Assembly: GCA_002179805.1 (NCBI GenBank)
Contig: NAVB01000061.1
Span: 1 to 64,000 of the forward strand
Direction of reading: 5' to 3'
DNA: 64,000 bases
DNA from: Acanthamoeba lenticulata
Lineage: Eukaryota; Discosea; Longamoebia; Acanthamoebidae
Numbering within the stretch: position 1 is the first letter of the stretch; each line of letters opens with the position of its first letter. Positions 41,314 to 51,287 of this stretch are shown here, piece by piece. The position numbers and the translations under genes are program-made. The notes beneath the pieces are model-generated. The model made no database searches and was not told the origin of the DNA. It saw only the letters and a program-made list of their open reading frames with translations.

Positions 41314-44292
41314 TCAGTCGCTGTCCTCTTCATCATCATCGTCCTCGTCGTCGTCTTCATCTTCTTCCTCGGCCTCCTTAAGCCACTTGAAGAACGGTTC
41401 GCACTGTACGCGGGCCATGATGGCAGCCGGATGATAGCAGTGAGTAGATGGGGACAGACCGAGCGTGAAGGCCAAGAAGAGCAAGAAGACAACGACGTAC
41501 GGCTTGGAGGATCTTCTTGTGGGGCCCGTCCGTCTGGGGCAGGCTGCGCTGCCAGGCCCACACGGACTCCTCCTCAACGATGTCCAAGTTGTAGAGCCCG
41601 TTGAGCACGTGCATGAAGCCGGGCTCCGCCGACGGATGCTCCTCGCAGTATTTCTGGTGCGTGCGTGTGCAACATTCAAGTGTGAGTCCAAGCTCGTGTG
41701 TGCGCTTGTTCTTCTTGAGGACGTACCAGGAGGGTGTTGAGCAGGCTCACTTGCTCGTCGATAGAGACCACGTAGCCGTTCATCAACGGCGCCCACTTGC
41801 TCACGAGCTGAGGCGAGATCGTGCGTCTGTGTCAGGGCACAGGAGACGACCATGTAGGGGACGGGGGAGAGGGCACCTTGGCCATGGCGGGCACCGGGTT
41901 GGGGTTGCTCGACACGGCGATGTTGATCAGCGTGCGCAGCGCCACGCACGCCACTAATGGCGGACCAGAGACGCACGCACACAAAAACAAGAGCCATTAG
42001 CCGCGTGCCTCGCGAGATGGAAAGAATGCGGGAAGCGCACTCTCGGAAAAGGTGCGGTGCTCAAAGGTGAGCTTGAGGGTCTTGAGCTCGAGCCTCAGGT
42101 TGTCGATGGCGTGGTTCTCCTCCACGGCCCTCTCGATCGTCGCCTCCACCTCCGACACCCACTCTGGTGGGGGAGTTGAAATCACAGCCCAATCGCGCCG
42201 TCAAGCGTGAGCCAGTGCGCCTCGTCGGGCACAGAGGGATATGAGGGGGGGGGATGCACGCACTCTCGTCTTCGCCCTCGAGCATGTCGATGTTGGCGTC
42301 GTCGAGGAGGTCCTCTTCGCTGTCCGTCAGGTCGTCGTAATCTGAGTTGGTGTCGCTATCGTCCCGCTCCTCCTCCTCAACCACTAATCCCCGCCGTCGC
42401 CATCACGATGATGGTAAGAAGATTATCAGCGCCCCGCTAGTGGTGACAAAGGGAAGAGGATGTGTACAGAGCTGGTTGAGCGGGTCGGGATCGACCAAAC
42501 GGACGCCAGCGCCGCTGGGCCCGAGAGCCACCTCCTCGAACTCGACCTCGTCGTTCTCCTCCTCAGGCTCGAGGGCGATCTTGGCAAAGGGCCCCACGCG
42601 CGCGCCCGGGCCCACCACCGCCTGTCCACGTCACGCCGTATCATGCTGACGTCAGCACGATCTCCGCTGGTCAAACGAGGGCCTCCGAGAGTTAAGGCAG
42701 GCGTACGCGGAAGGAGATGACGCTGGCCTTGTCGATGACGGCTCCAGCCATGATGTGGGCTTCGTTGCACACGATCGAGTGGGTGATGACGGCGCCGTCG
42801 GCCACCGTGGCGCCGTTCCAGATGTAGGAGCCCTCGATCCGGACGTTGGCTCCGATCTTGCAGTTGCGGCCGATCACCGAGTGGGAGATGACCGTGTTGG
42901 GGCCCACCTCGGTGCCCTGGCCGATCACCGTGTCGCGCCCGACCGTGCACGACCGGGCGAGCTTGATGCCCTCCTCCTGGTAGATGTTGCCCCGGATGTA
43001 CTTGTACGACGTCGTCCCCATGAAGTTGCAGTCCGGCACCATCGGGTAAGTCCACCTGTTCCCACCCACCATCGCCACCGTCATGATTATCGTCGACAAC
43101 ACGCTGACGTCATCATCGCGGTTGTTGTTAGTGGTGGAGAGGCGTACCTGTGGATGATGTCCTTGCTCACCGAGTCATAGGTGCGGAGGATGTTGACGCG
43201 CGCGGCGTATTCGTTGGTGATGATATGAGTGAAGATCTTGTACTTGTAGACTTCGTCCACGACGACGCCGCGGATAAAGTCCTGGCGCAGGTCGTTGTAG
43301 TCAAAGTTGTCGGCGCACACGGAGAGGACCTCAGGCGAGCAGATGTCGATGCGGCAGTCCAGGAGGTCGTATCTGAACTGCACGCAGGCGTTCTCGGCAA
43401 AGACGTCGGTGTCGAGGTTGACCGAGTCCTCCTCGCGGTCGTTTTCCAGGTTGAGGAGCTGCCCGGTAGTTGGGTTGATCACCACCACACTGTCGTCCTC
43501 CTGCGACCTGATTCGGCCATTTATATAAATAAAATAAACAAATATTTAGATAAGCTTTAAAGCATAAGTGCTGGTTTCATTTGCAGCAGGTGAACCTTGA
43601 GCGGTGGTTGGGAGCAGCCTTCTTGTAGACGACGGTCATGATGGTGCTCTTGTCCTGCTTCCGACGCGCCCTGGACATTGGGAAGAAGGAAACCATGGCC
43701 ATGGTTAAAGTGATGAAGCAGAGCGGCAGACCCGCCTGGCGGGCTGAGAAGAAAGCAAGCCGTGGCAAACCTGTGGGCCTGGAGCACGGGTTGGAGCTTC
43801 ATGTTGGAGATGACGTCTCCGCTCACGAGTACGAAATCTGAGTTGATAATCTGCAGGTTGTAGATCTCCCTCAGAGCGTCGCCTGTGCTGAGGCAACGTG
43901 TGGACACGATTGTTCGAATAACCACGTTCGGCGTCTCCGTCCATCGTGATTGACTGCACGAAAAGCTGGCTGTCAAGCAACATGCCAGAGCGATCCCTTA
44001 GAGTTTTGACGAGCCTAGTACCTGATGTAAGCTTGTATTTGCTGGGCCTTCCAGCAACAAAGAATAAAGATCTCCTGCACGCCGGCTCCGACGAGAAACT
44101 CGAGCGTGTAGTCGATCGTCGGCACGTTTACCAACGGGAGCAGCGACTGTTGCGCCAGTAATTAGAAATGAGGGGGGGGAAGATTCTTAATAAAAGCGGA
44201 AGCTTACTCGAGGCATTTCGAGCGTTATGGGGAAGAACTTGGTGTCGAAGCTGTCGGCCAGCACTACCGCTTGCAAGAGATCATCCTCCATT
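41314..44292 (-). CDS. EIF2B5: Translation initiation factor eIF-2B subunit epsilon
   Basis: The start is at 44292: '[20 protein letters not shown]' against human LQAVLVADSFDRRFF. Exons then give '[20 protein letters not shown]' and '[17 protein letters not shown]', completing the nucleotidyltransferase-like domain start. '[19 protein letters not shown]', '[18 protein letters not shown]' and '[17 protein letters not shown]' follow. The left-handed beta-helix has '[20 protein letters not shown]' and '[15 protein letters not shown]'. After an acidic linker the C-terminal W2 HEAT domain ends with '[18 protein letters not shown]', the AA-box region that binds eIF2-beta and catalyses GDP exchange. 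This is the catalytic subunit of eIF2B. The gene is divergent from RPA2. Introns contain TGCTGACGTCAGCA (42642-42659) and C-runs. Confidence 0.95.
42642..42659. repeat. Intronic TGCTGACGTCAGCA palindrome (EIF2B5)
   Basis: ATCATGCTGACGTCAGCACG lies inside an EIF2B5 intron. The same 14-bp palindrome occurs in introns of FIP1 (47092-47107) and OvoA (53183-53198); shorter versions are in COG1 (20068-20082), the TMEM143-like gene (50452-50466) and TAPT1 (58454-58468). Confidence 0.7.
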
Positions 44293-44513
44293 TTTGCACA
44301 GCAAGCAAATACAGGATGAAGATGGAACCCAAAGAGAAATGGTTGAAGAAAATACAAACCAAAAATACATAATATCCGCTCTAAAACAAAAATTGTCAAG
44401 TTCCAAGAAAGGCGCCAAAAGCAGGCCTTCTTGGCGCGAAAAACTACAACAATCAAAACAACGCCATCAGCGTCAAGAGAACAACCGCCACACAAGAACC
44501 GTGCACAATTAAC
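44293..44513. promoter_or_regulatory. Bidirectional promoter interval, EIF2B5 / RPA2
   Basis: Only 221 bp lie between the divergent ATGs at 44292 (minus) and 44514 (plus). It is clearly AT-richer than the exons, with A-tracts and a CAAAAATACATAATA stretch. Both promoters must fit here. Confidence 0.5.
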
Positions 44514-45692
44514 ATGTCTCGTTCCGGTAATTTCTTCTTGCCATTTCTTGTGTGAGTGATTCCTGCAGCTCATTACCTGGACATAGGCAAATTCGGTGGA
44601 GCCTCAGCTACTGTGCAAGCGCCACAATACGGTGGTGATCCGGACCCCAGCGACCTCGGTGGTGGTGATGGATTTCAGGGCACACAGGACGGCGGCTCTT
44701 CGCCTGGGCGCTCGCCTTCAAAGCAGTCGGGGGGTGCTGTCGTGCAGACCCTCACGCCTGTTACCATTCGGCAGCTTCTTATGGCGACTCAGGCTCATCC
44801 TGATGACATTTACAAAGTGGACAATCGTGCGCTCAACCAGGTACGAACGGCTTCATCTATTTTTTTCTACCCATCTCGCATGTGGCTTAAATTCTTGCAC
44901 TTTCTGCCTTCGCCAGATTACCCTTGTAGGCCAGGTCGTCGACCTGCAGGTTCAATCTACGAACGTGGAGCTTCAGGTGGACGACGGCACTGGCCGAATT
45001 GGTGTGCGCATGTGGCTCGACGTAGGTGAGGGTGAAGCCGAGGTGCAGCGGCGGTGGACGTACGTCTAATCCCTTCTTTTACCCTCTCCCGTCCCGCTCT
45101 CCATGATTTTCTCTCCAAAGCGCTCACTGTGGTCAATGCGTGATTCAGCGTCGGAGCGTACGTGCGCGTCATTGGCAACCTGCGCTCGTTCATGGACGCC
45201 AGGAACGTGCTTGCCTTCCGCGTCATCCCGGTCGTGAACTTTGACGAGGTGACCTACCACCTGCTCGACGTCATCAACGTCCACCTCTCGATCAACGAGC
45301 AGCCCTCGCAGTCGTCGACAGCGCCGGCCACCGCCAGCGCCCGCACACCGGGCTATAGCCAGAGCGGCCGTCCCGGCGGCGCAGCACCGGCTGGCCGCAT
45401 CGCCGGCCAGTTCACCGACGTCCAGAGAGCAGTACGCACGACGGAACTTCGTTCTTTGTGAGTGGTTTCAACCGGAAAAGGCCGGTGCTGATGTTGGTGG
45501 TGATGGTCGCAGGTGCTGGATGTGATCAGGGCGACGGACAGGCGCAACCGGGGGTCGGGCTGCTCGTTGGGCGAGGTGGTCGAGTCGCTGTCGATGTTCT
45601 CCGACTACGACGTTCGTGATGCCGTCGCGTGGCTCGAGCGAGAGGCCCACATCTACGCCGTTAACGACGAGGTCTGGCGGGCGGCCGAGTAG
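44514..45692 (+). CDS. RPA2: Replication protein A 32-kDa subunit
   Basis: Exon 1 is 44514-44526 (MSRS plus a split codon); exon 2 is 44569-44840, exon 3 starts at 44917, and two more follow. The N-terminus is Gly/Ser/Pro-rich with 'SSPGRSPSKQSGG', resembling the phosphorylated N-terminus of RPA32. The OB fold has 'TPVTIRQLLMATQ', 'ITLVGQVVDLQVQSTNVELQ', 'VDDGTGRIGVRMWL' and 'VGAYVRVIGNLRSFMDARNVL' (human: YVRVYGRLRSFQNKKSL). 'RVIPVVNFDEVTYHLLDVI' precedes a Ser/Pro linker, and the C-terminal winged helix contains 'EVVESLSMFSDYDVRDAVAWL' and 'HIYAVNDEVWRAAE'. It is part of the RPA heterotrimer that binds single-stranded DNA in replication and repair. Confidence 0.93.
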
Positions 45693-45860
45693 GCGCCGAG
45701 CCAGAGACAACTGCTTACCCGTGGCCCACGAGGGGAGGGCGCACACAAGAGTGAAATGTCACGCAATTGCACAACAAATTTGAACAATCTACAAGCCATC
45801 AATCATCTTGCAATGTAAAAACCACAAAGAAAAAACACAAAAGATCACATCAGGTCAGGG

Positions 45861-46229
45861 ATGCTCGTCGTCTACGCTGTGGCAATCGCTGTCTTAGTGG
45901 CAGTGGTGCTGGGCCTTTTCTACAAGACGCAACAGCAAGCGATGGATCTGGCGAGGCTCCGTAGGGAGCTGCGTAACGTCACGGATGAGCTTGCATCGAC
46001 TCAACAGCAGCTCAAAATCAAAGAAAAAATCTATGAAGGCACGCCTCTTGCTTCACCCCTGTTTGCTGCGAGACGCGCATATGTACTCATCCTCGCAACG
46101 TTCAGGAATGACCCCGTCCATCCTGCCGTCCACGCGGCCCATCTCACACAACAGCGATTGAGGAAAGACAACACGATTGCTGAGATAGCGCGGGAGCCTG
46201 TGTGCGCGTTTATTCTATTGAAAGAGTGA
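45861..46229 (+). CDS. Small membrane-anchored coiled-coil protein, unknown
   Basis: It opens with a strong hydrophobic helix (MLVVYAVAIAVLVAVVLGLFY) followed by a heptad-like helix (QQQAMDLARLRRELRNVTDE, then LASTQQQLKIKEK). Read straight through, the frame gives 122 aa. Alternatively, a GC-AG intron may start right after GAAG (GCACGCC at 46038) and end at TTCAG near 46105. The protein would then be about 77 aa, ending in a Ser/Pro tail. Both are possible; the GCACGC donor resembles two better-supported cases in this window. No family is recognised. The layout is a signal-anchor plus cytosolic or lumenal coiled coil. It converges with FIP1. Confidence 0.5.
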   Translation: MLVVYAVAIAVLVAVVLGLFYKTQQQAMDLARLRRELRNVTDELASTQQQLKIKEKIYEGTPLASPLFAARRAYVLILATFRNDPVHPAVHAAHLTQQRLRKDNTIAEIAREPVCAFILLKE

Positions 46230-46266
46230 CAACGCTCTCCTGCATCCGCTCTTGGTCCACACACCA

Positions 46267-48312
46267 TCACCTCCTTCTCTTGCGGGCTTCCTCGTCGTCC
46301 AGGTCGCTCTTGCTGCTGCTCTCTGGACGCGCTCGCTTGTGAGAGCCGTGCGTGTGCGCGTCGTCCCCACCGCTCTCGTCCCGCCCTCCTCGCCCTCGCT
46401 CCCTGTCCCGCTCCCGCTCCGCTGACTTGTGGGAGGACGACGAGCCGCTGCTGTGTCTGCTGCTGCTGAGCTCGCCTCCATCGTAGCTGCGGCTGTGGCT
46501 CTTGTCCCTCTCGGAGCCCGCGCGCTCCGACTCCCGGCTGCGCGAGGACGTCGATGACGACGATGAGGAAGATGACGAAGAAGAGGAGCTCGTCCGCTCG
46601 GTCCTGTCACGGTCCCTCTCGCGATCGCCCCGCTCGGTCCTGTCCCGGTCCCTCTCGCGGTCGCGATCGCCTCGCTCGCGGTCCCTCTCGCGGTCCCTCT
46701 CGCGATCACGGTCGCGCTCGCCTTCGCGTTCCCGCTCTCGCCGATCGCGCTCCTGCTCCCCCCCCCCCAACGTCCACTGTCGTCAGCACACGCACGCACA
46801 CACACACGAGGCACAAACAGCACACGCGCACCCGCGGGGAATGGTCGCCTCGGCGATCGTCGCTGCCGCCGTCGGCCTCCGAGCCGCCGTCGCCGCCGCC
46901 GCTGCTCCGCCTCTCGTAGCCGCCGTAGCGGTCGTCGCGCTTGTCGCGCGGGTACGAGTCCCGCGACGAGCCCGGGTAGCGCGACCCACCAGACGGCCCC
47001 ATGGGCGGTCCGCCCATCATCGGCCCGCCCGGCGGGTATCGGCCGCCCGGTCCAAAGGGCGGTCCGCCTCTGTAGCCTCCCGGCCCCTGTGTCATGCTGA
47101 CGTCAGCACGCCAATCATACGAGCCCCACACAGTCGTTTTGACGATGGTGTCGACGCGTACCTTGTTGGGCGGGAAGAAGCCCGGGCCGCGCGGAGGGCC
47201 GCCCATCATGGGCGGGCCGAACATGCCTGACGGCGGCATCATGCCGCCGTCCGGCCCGCCGCCGGTCGTCGGGATGGCCTCGCCGCCGCCAAACGGGAAG
47301 TTGCCGCCGTCGCCATCTCCATCGCCGTCGCCGGACAGGACCTGCACCACCGAGTCGTCGCCGCCGCTACTGCCGCGGTGCCGCATGGGCGGTCGACGGC
47401 CGCCGCCACCGCCGGGCGGCGGACGGCCGCGCGGGTTGGCGTCGGCAGGGAGGATGACCACGGGCGGCGGCTGGAGGCCCACGCCCGGAAGGCCGCCGGG
47501 CCCGAGGGCCAGGAGCTCCGGCGGGAGGGCGTCAGCGGGCCGCTCGGTGCCGGGCTTGTGCTGGCCCTCCCACACGCGGATCTTGCCCTGCATGGACATC
47601 TCCTGGCGCATGTGGCCCTGCTTGGCGCAGTAGGCCCGCCAGCTCTCCTCGTTGAAGCCGTAGTTGAAGTAGTCCGACAGGTCGGCGCCGGGCTTGCGCC
47701 AGGGCTTCTCCTCGAGCGAGTCGATGTCGATCTCAAGCGGGTTGCGCTGGCCCGGCGCGAAGCCGCGGCCGCCCTCGCCGCCGCCGCCACGTGACGACGG
47801 CCCGCCCTCGCCGCCCCGCGATGACGGCCCGCCGCCAGGCCCGGCCTTGTTCCAGGTCAGGTTGACCCGTCCGACGCCGGCGCCCATCGGCCCGCGGCCA
47901 GCACCGCCGCGGCCGCCGTAGGGGGACGACGCCGGGGCCCCGCTCTCCACCTTGGCCGTGTCGAGCACGATGTCTGGCAGCTCCTGAGGCAAAAGGCCGG
48001 GATACAAATGCCCACGTTAGATGCCCGCAGAGGCCGATCAAAAATTGGATTGGGAGCGCGCGGGAAACAGACGTACGTCATCTTCATCTTCGTACAGGTC
48101 ATACTCACCATCCCCAGTGGGTGCTCCCTCTTCTGGCGGCTGTTCGTCTAGTTCTCCCTCCGTGTCCCTGCATTGAGGCAAGATAGATGTCAAAGGATGA
48201 GCGCATCAGATGAAAGTGTCCATTTGATGCTCAGTAGGCACATATCGTACAGTGGAGCGGCTTCTACCTCAGCCGCAGGAACTGTCCCTTGCTCGATCTC
48301 GCCCTCCTGCAT
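46267..48312 (-). CDS. FIP1L1: Pre-mRNA 3'-end processing factor FIP1
   Basis: The start is at 48312 ([20 protein letters not shown]), then an acidic exon ([14 protein letters not shown]...YDLYEDEDD). The main exon has the diagnostic Fip1 motif: '[20 protein letters not shown]' continuing '[19 protein letters not shown]', almost identical to the human [27 protein letters not shown]. Long Pro/Gly-rich regions follow ([20 protein letters not shown]). The C-terminus is an RE/RD repeat domain ([12 protein letters not shown]), then Ser-rich and basic, ending RKRRR. FIP1 is a CPSF subunit that bridges poly(A) polymerase and binds U-rich RNA. Introns contain TGCTGACGTCAGCA (47092-47107) and, just before the RE/RD exon, a run of nine to ten G next to the acceptor. 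Confidence 0.9.
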
Positions 48313-48568
48313 CGCGGCACGAAAGTTACCTATTCCTTCCCTTTTCCTCGCCTTGTCGCAAAGCCGTTTGTTGTTTTCTTTTTTCCCTTCACAACAGTTG
48401 AACTGAGCGGTAGTTCAGCGTGGCAGCTCCCGGCCCTCCATGGAATACCATGACATGATAAATAGAGAAGGGTCCTGTTCTTCGCATTTTAGCTTTGAGT
48501 GCCAGGATCTTCTATCAAAATGAATCTCTGGAACATCGCATCTGGTCTTGCCGGCGTGTTTTACACAG

Positions 48569-51190
48569 TCAAGCAAAGTGCCGCTTGGCGGACAGGAGCA
48601 GCTCGTCCTGAACGAGGCCGAGAGCTTCGTGGGGCGGGACGGCCATGTAGAGCTCGCCACGTCCCGGGACGCGTCGTGTGTAGACCACCGACGAGGTGAG
48701 CAGCTTGTGCAGGGCGTCGTCGACCTCAAAGTCGACCTCCACCCCGAAGCGTGACTTGATGAAGTATTCGATGGCGGCGTCGAGCTCGTCCTTGCGGATG
48801 CCGCTGCCCCACTGCCAGATCATGAAGTAGGCCAGGAGGGCCTCCTTGATCTCCTGCTCGATGGCGGCCTCGTGGATGTACGACAGGACGCTCTTGTTGC
48901 AGTTGAGCGAGTTGTTCTTGAGCGAACGGGCCGCCATGTTCTTGGCCTGAGCACCGCCACACCGACAACCCAAACATGTGAGCTCATCATCATCATCGCC
49001 ATCGTCATGTTCATCTCCACCATGCCTCCTGGAGAGCTGGCATTGATGATGACGATGAGCGCACCTGCATATGCGAACGCTGTGCGCCAATCTTGCGGTT
49101 GACCCAGCGCAGGAGGAGAGGGAAGAGCAGCACGAGGACGCCCAGCACCGCCTCGTCCACATATCTTTAATGCTCCCGCGTCAGCAACCAGCCTCCTTGC
49201 CCTCTCTTCCCCCCCAACAACCACGCAAAGAGGGACGTTGAGGGCGGGGGGGGGGCGTGTACGTGGAGTGGGCGACGGTGAAGAAGGCCTTGAAGGCGAG
49301 GGTCACCGAGAAGGAGAGGAGCATGAGGAACGACACCAGGTCGGCCCAGTTCCAGCCGGCCTGCTGCATGGGGAACACCACTTGCAGGTTCTTCATCGGG
49401 ATGTTGTAGAACCGCTGGATGAAGATGGCGTTGTCGCTATTGTTGTTGTGGTCATGGTCGTTGTCGAGAAGATCTCGGTGTTGCTGTTGTTGCTGTAGCT
49501 GCTGATGCTGGCGATGCCTCTGCTCATGCGACGTCTTGCGGAAGAGGAGGACGACCTCCTTGTAGGTGGGCTCCTCCACGGTGACCTCCTCGAACAGGGA
49601 CGCCGCACGGGTGAGGAGCGTCTTGCGGTCGATGAAGCGCGGCATGTGGATGCTCGTGCTGGCCGCGTGCAGCTCACCGCGGTAGTCGGTGTCCTCGGCC
49701 ATTGCCGCCAGGCCGTCGCTGGTACGCACCTATCCGGCCGCGCCACGTCTCAGCAGCGGTCTCTCTCGCTTCGTCGGGGGAAGGAAGGGGCAAGCGTACC
49801 TTGGGTGCCGGGAGCAGCGGCCCGAGAACGACTTTGGCGAGGTTGAGACCGCGCTGGATGAGAATGTCGAGCTTGGCCAACAGGAACCGGCCCGTCTGCC
49901 TCTGCACGCCGACCCCGCGCCAGAACACCAGGCACTGTGTCGTTGCCCCCCCCCCCCAATCGCGGAGGTGAGCTCCCACATGGGATGGAGTCTGGGGCGA
50001 TGAGAGCTCGACTCAGAAGGGGGGGGGGCGCACGTGGCGGGCAAACGGTGGAGCGGGCGGGACGTTGGGCTCGTCGAGCTCCCGGAAGTAGCCCTCCAGC
50101 AGGCGCGAGTCCAGCTTGTCCCAGTCGATCCGCATCGGCACCCCGAACAAGATCTGGCGCAGAAGCAGCGACCGTCATCATACGCCTCATTGAGACTTCA
50201 ACGTCTTCTTCTCTGTCATCATCATTGTCTGGGCGAACGAGACGTACCTGCTCGGGGTTGGCAGCAAACCGGATCTGGTCCTGCGTCAGCGGGTTGAAGT
50301 TGGCCTGGCGCATGGTCCGCACAAAGTTGTGGATGAAGCTGTTGATCATGCGCTCACGTCGAGCCTCCACCTCTTCATCGTTGCCGTCACCATCACCAGA
50401 AGAAGAAGAACGGCCGAGCTCCGCCCGAGTCGCGCTCTGATGCCCGTGCCCAGCTGACGTCAGCACAGTAAAGCGAACAACAAGATGAAGAGGGCGAGGT
50501 CGAGAAGAAGAAGAGGGCCCACCCGACGCAGGGCGGGGTTGAAGAGGGTCTGGTAGAGCTGCAGCTCGCGGGTGAGGGCGTCGTGCTTGGCTTGCACGAC
50601 GTAGAGGTACATCCCACAAAACTCACTGAAGCTCTCGCGCGCGCCCGTGCGGCCCGTCTCCTCCTCGACTTGGCCCTACAAAATTCATGAGGGCAACTTC
50701 TCAAGTAGAGAAGGTTGTAGGAGGGGGAACGTACGATGGTGTTAAGGAGGGTGTTGGTTAGGAGGTGCAGGTTGACTGGGATGTGGTTCTCGTGCGGGTA
50801 CCACACGCGCTGCTGGTCAGCATCAAAGCGGATGGCGGCTGTGGTGGCCGGGAAGCCAAAGTAGTCGAGGCGCTCCTGTCCAGACATGAACACGCCACGT
50901 CAGCACGTGCAGAACGGCGAAATCGAAGTAGCAGCTCTTGGAAGATCTTGTACTGGAGCTGGCGAGGACGGCTCCTCTTCGTGGCGGTAGCCCTCGTGGA
51001 CAACCTGCCGCAGCTCTTCCACCAAGCGGCTACTTCGGCCATGGCCTTGGTCGCTCGAGTTGTAGGAAGACGGCGGTGGCGCAGTAGGGGAGGGCAGGAA
51101 GAAAAAGGGCAGGTGTCCCCCATCGTCGCCTGCCTGGGAGGGCGGTGCAGGAAAGTGAAGCGAGCAGCCTTCGTCCTCCTGGTTGTGCAT
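48569..51190 (-). CDS. TMEM143/DUF3754-like membrane protein
   Basis: A multi-exon gene. The proposed start near 51190 (MHNQEDEGCSLHF) leads to 'RLVEELRQVVHEGYRHEEEP', then 'ERLDYFGFPATTAAIRFDAD', 'ESFSEFCGMYLYVVQAKHDAL' and 'MRQANFNPLTQDQIRFAAN', comparable to human TMEM143 'LLAQANFSPLSEDTLAYAL'. 'LVFWRGVGVQRQTGRFLLAK' and 'NIPMKNLQVVFPM' precede two hydrophobic segments ('ADLVSFLMLLSFSVTLAFKAF' and 'AVLGVLVLLFPLLLRW'). The C-terminal region 'EQEIKEALLAYFMIWQ...FGVEVDFEVDDALHKL' parallels 'KEALLAHSFL...SGCEVTFNGTRALAHL'. Function is unknown; family members are found in mitochondria and plastids. A CAA/CAG run encodes a poly-Gln linker. The intron near 49937-50033 has a C-run after its donor and a G-run before its acceptor. 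Confidence 0.65.
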
Positions 51191-51287
51191 GCCGCCGTGT
51201 GTCCTGGTCGCGCCCTTCAGCAAAATGTTTGGTTTTTCGGTTCGATTTTTAAATTGGTTTATTTTATTGGTTTTTTTTCCTTTTCCT

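Noticed and set aside
48499..48699. Plus-strand frame MNLWNIASGLAGVFYTVKQ resembling a signal anchor
   Set aside because: Most of it overlaps the antisense of the TMEM143-like last exon; the hydrophobic start lies in that gene's 3'UTR and no acceptor or family supports it.
50880..51065. Minus-strand frame with LQYKIFQELLLRFRR as coding part of the TMEM143-like gene
   Set aside because: Using CCA|GTACAAG as donor and GGACAG|GAGCGCC as acceptor keeps the better coding exon in frame; the segment becomes an intron with a TGACGT core.
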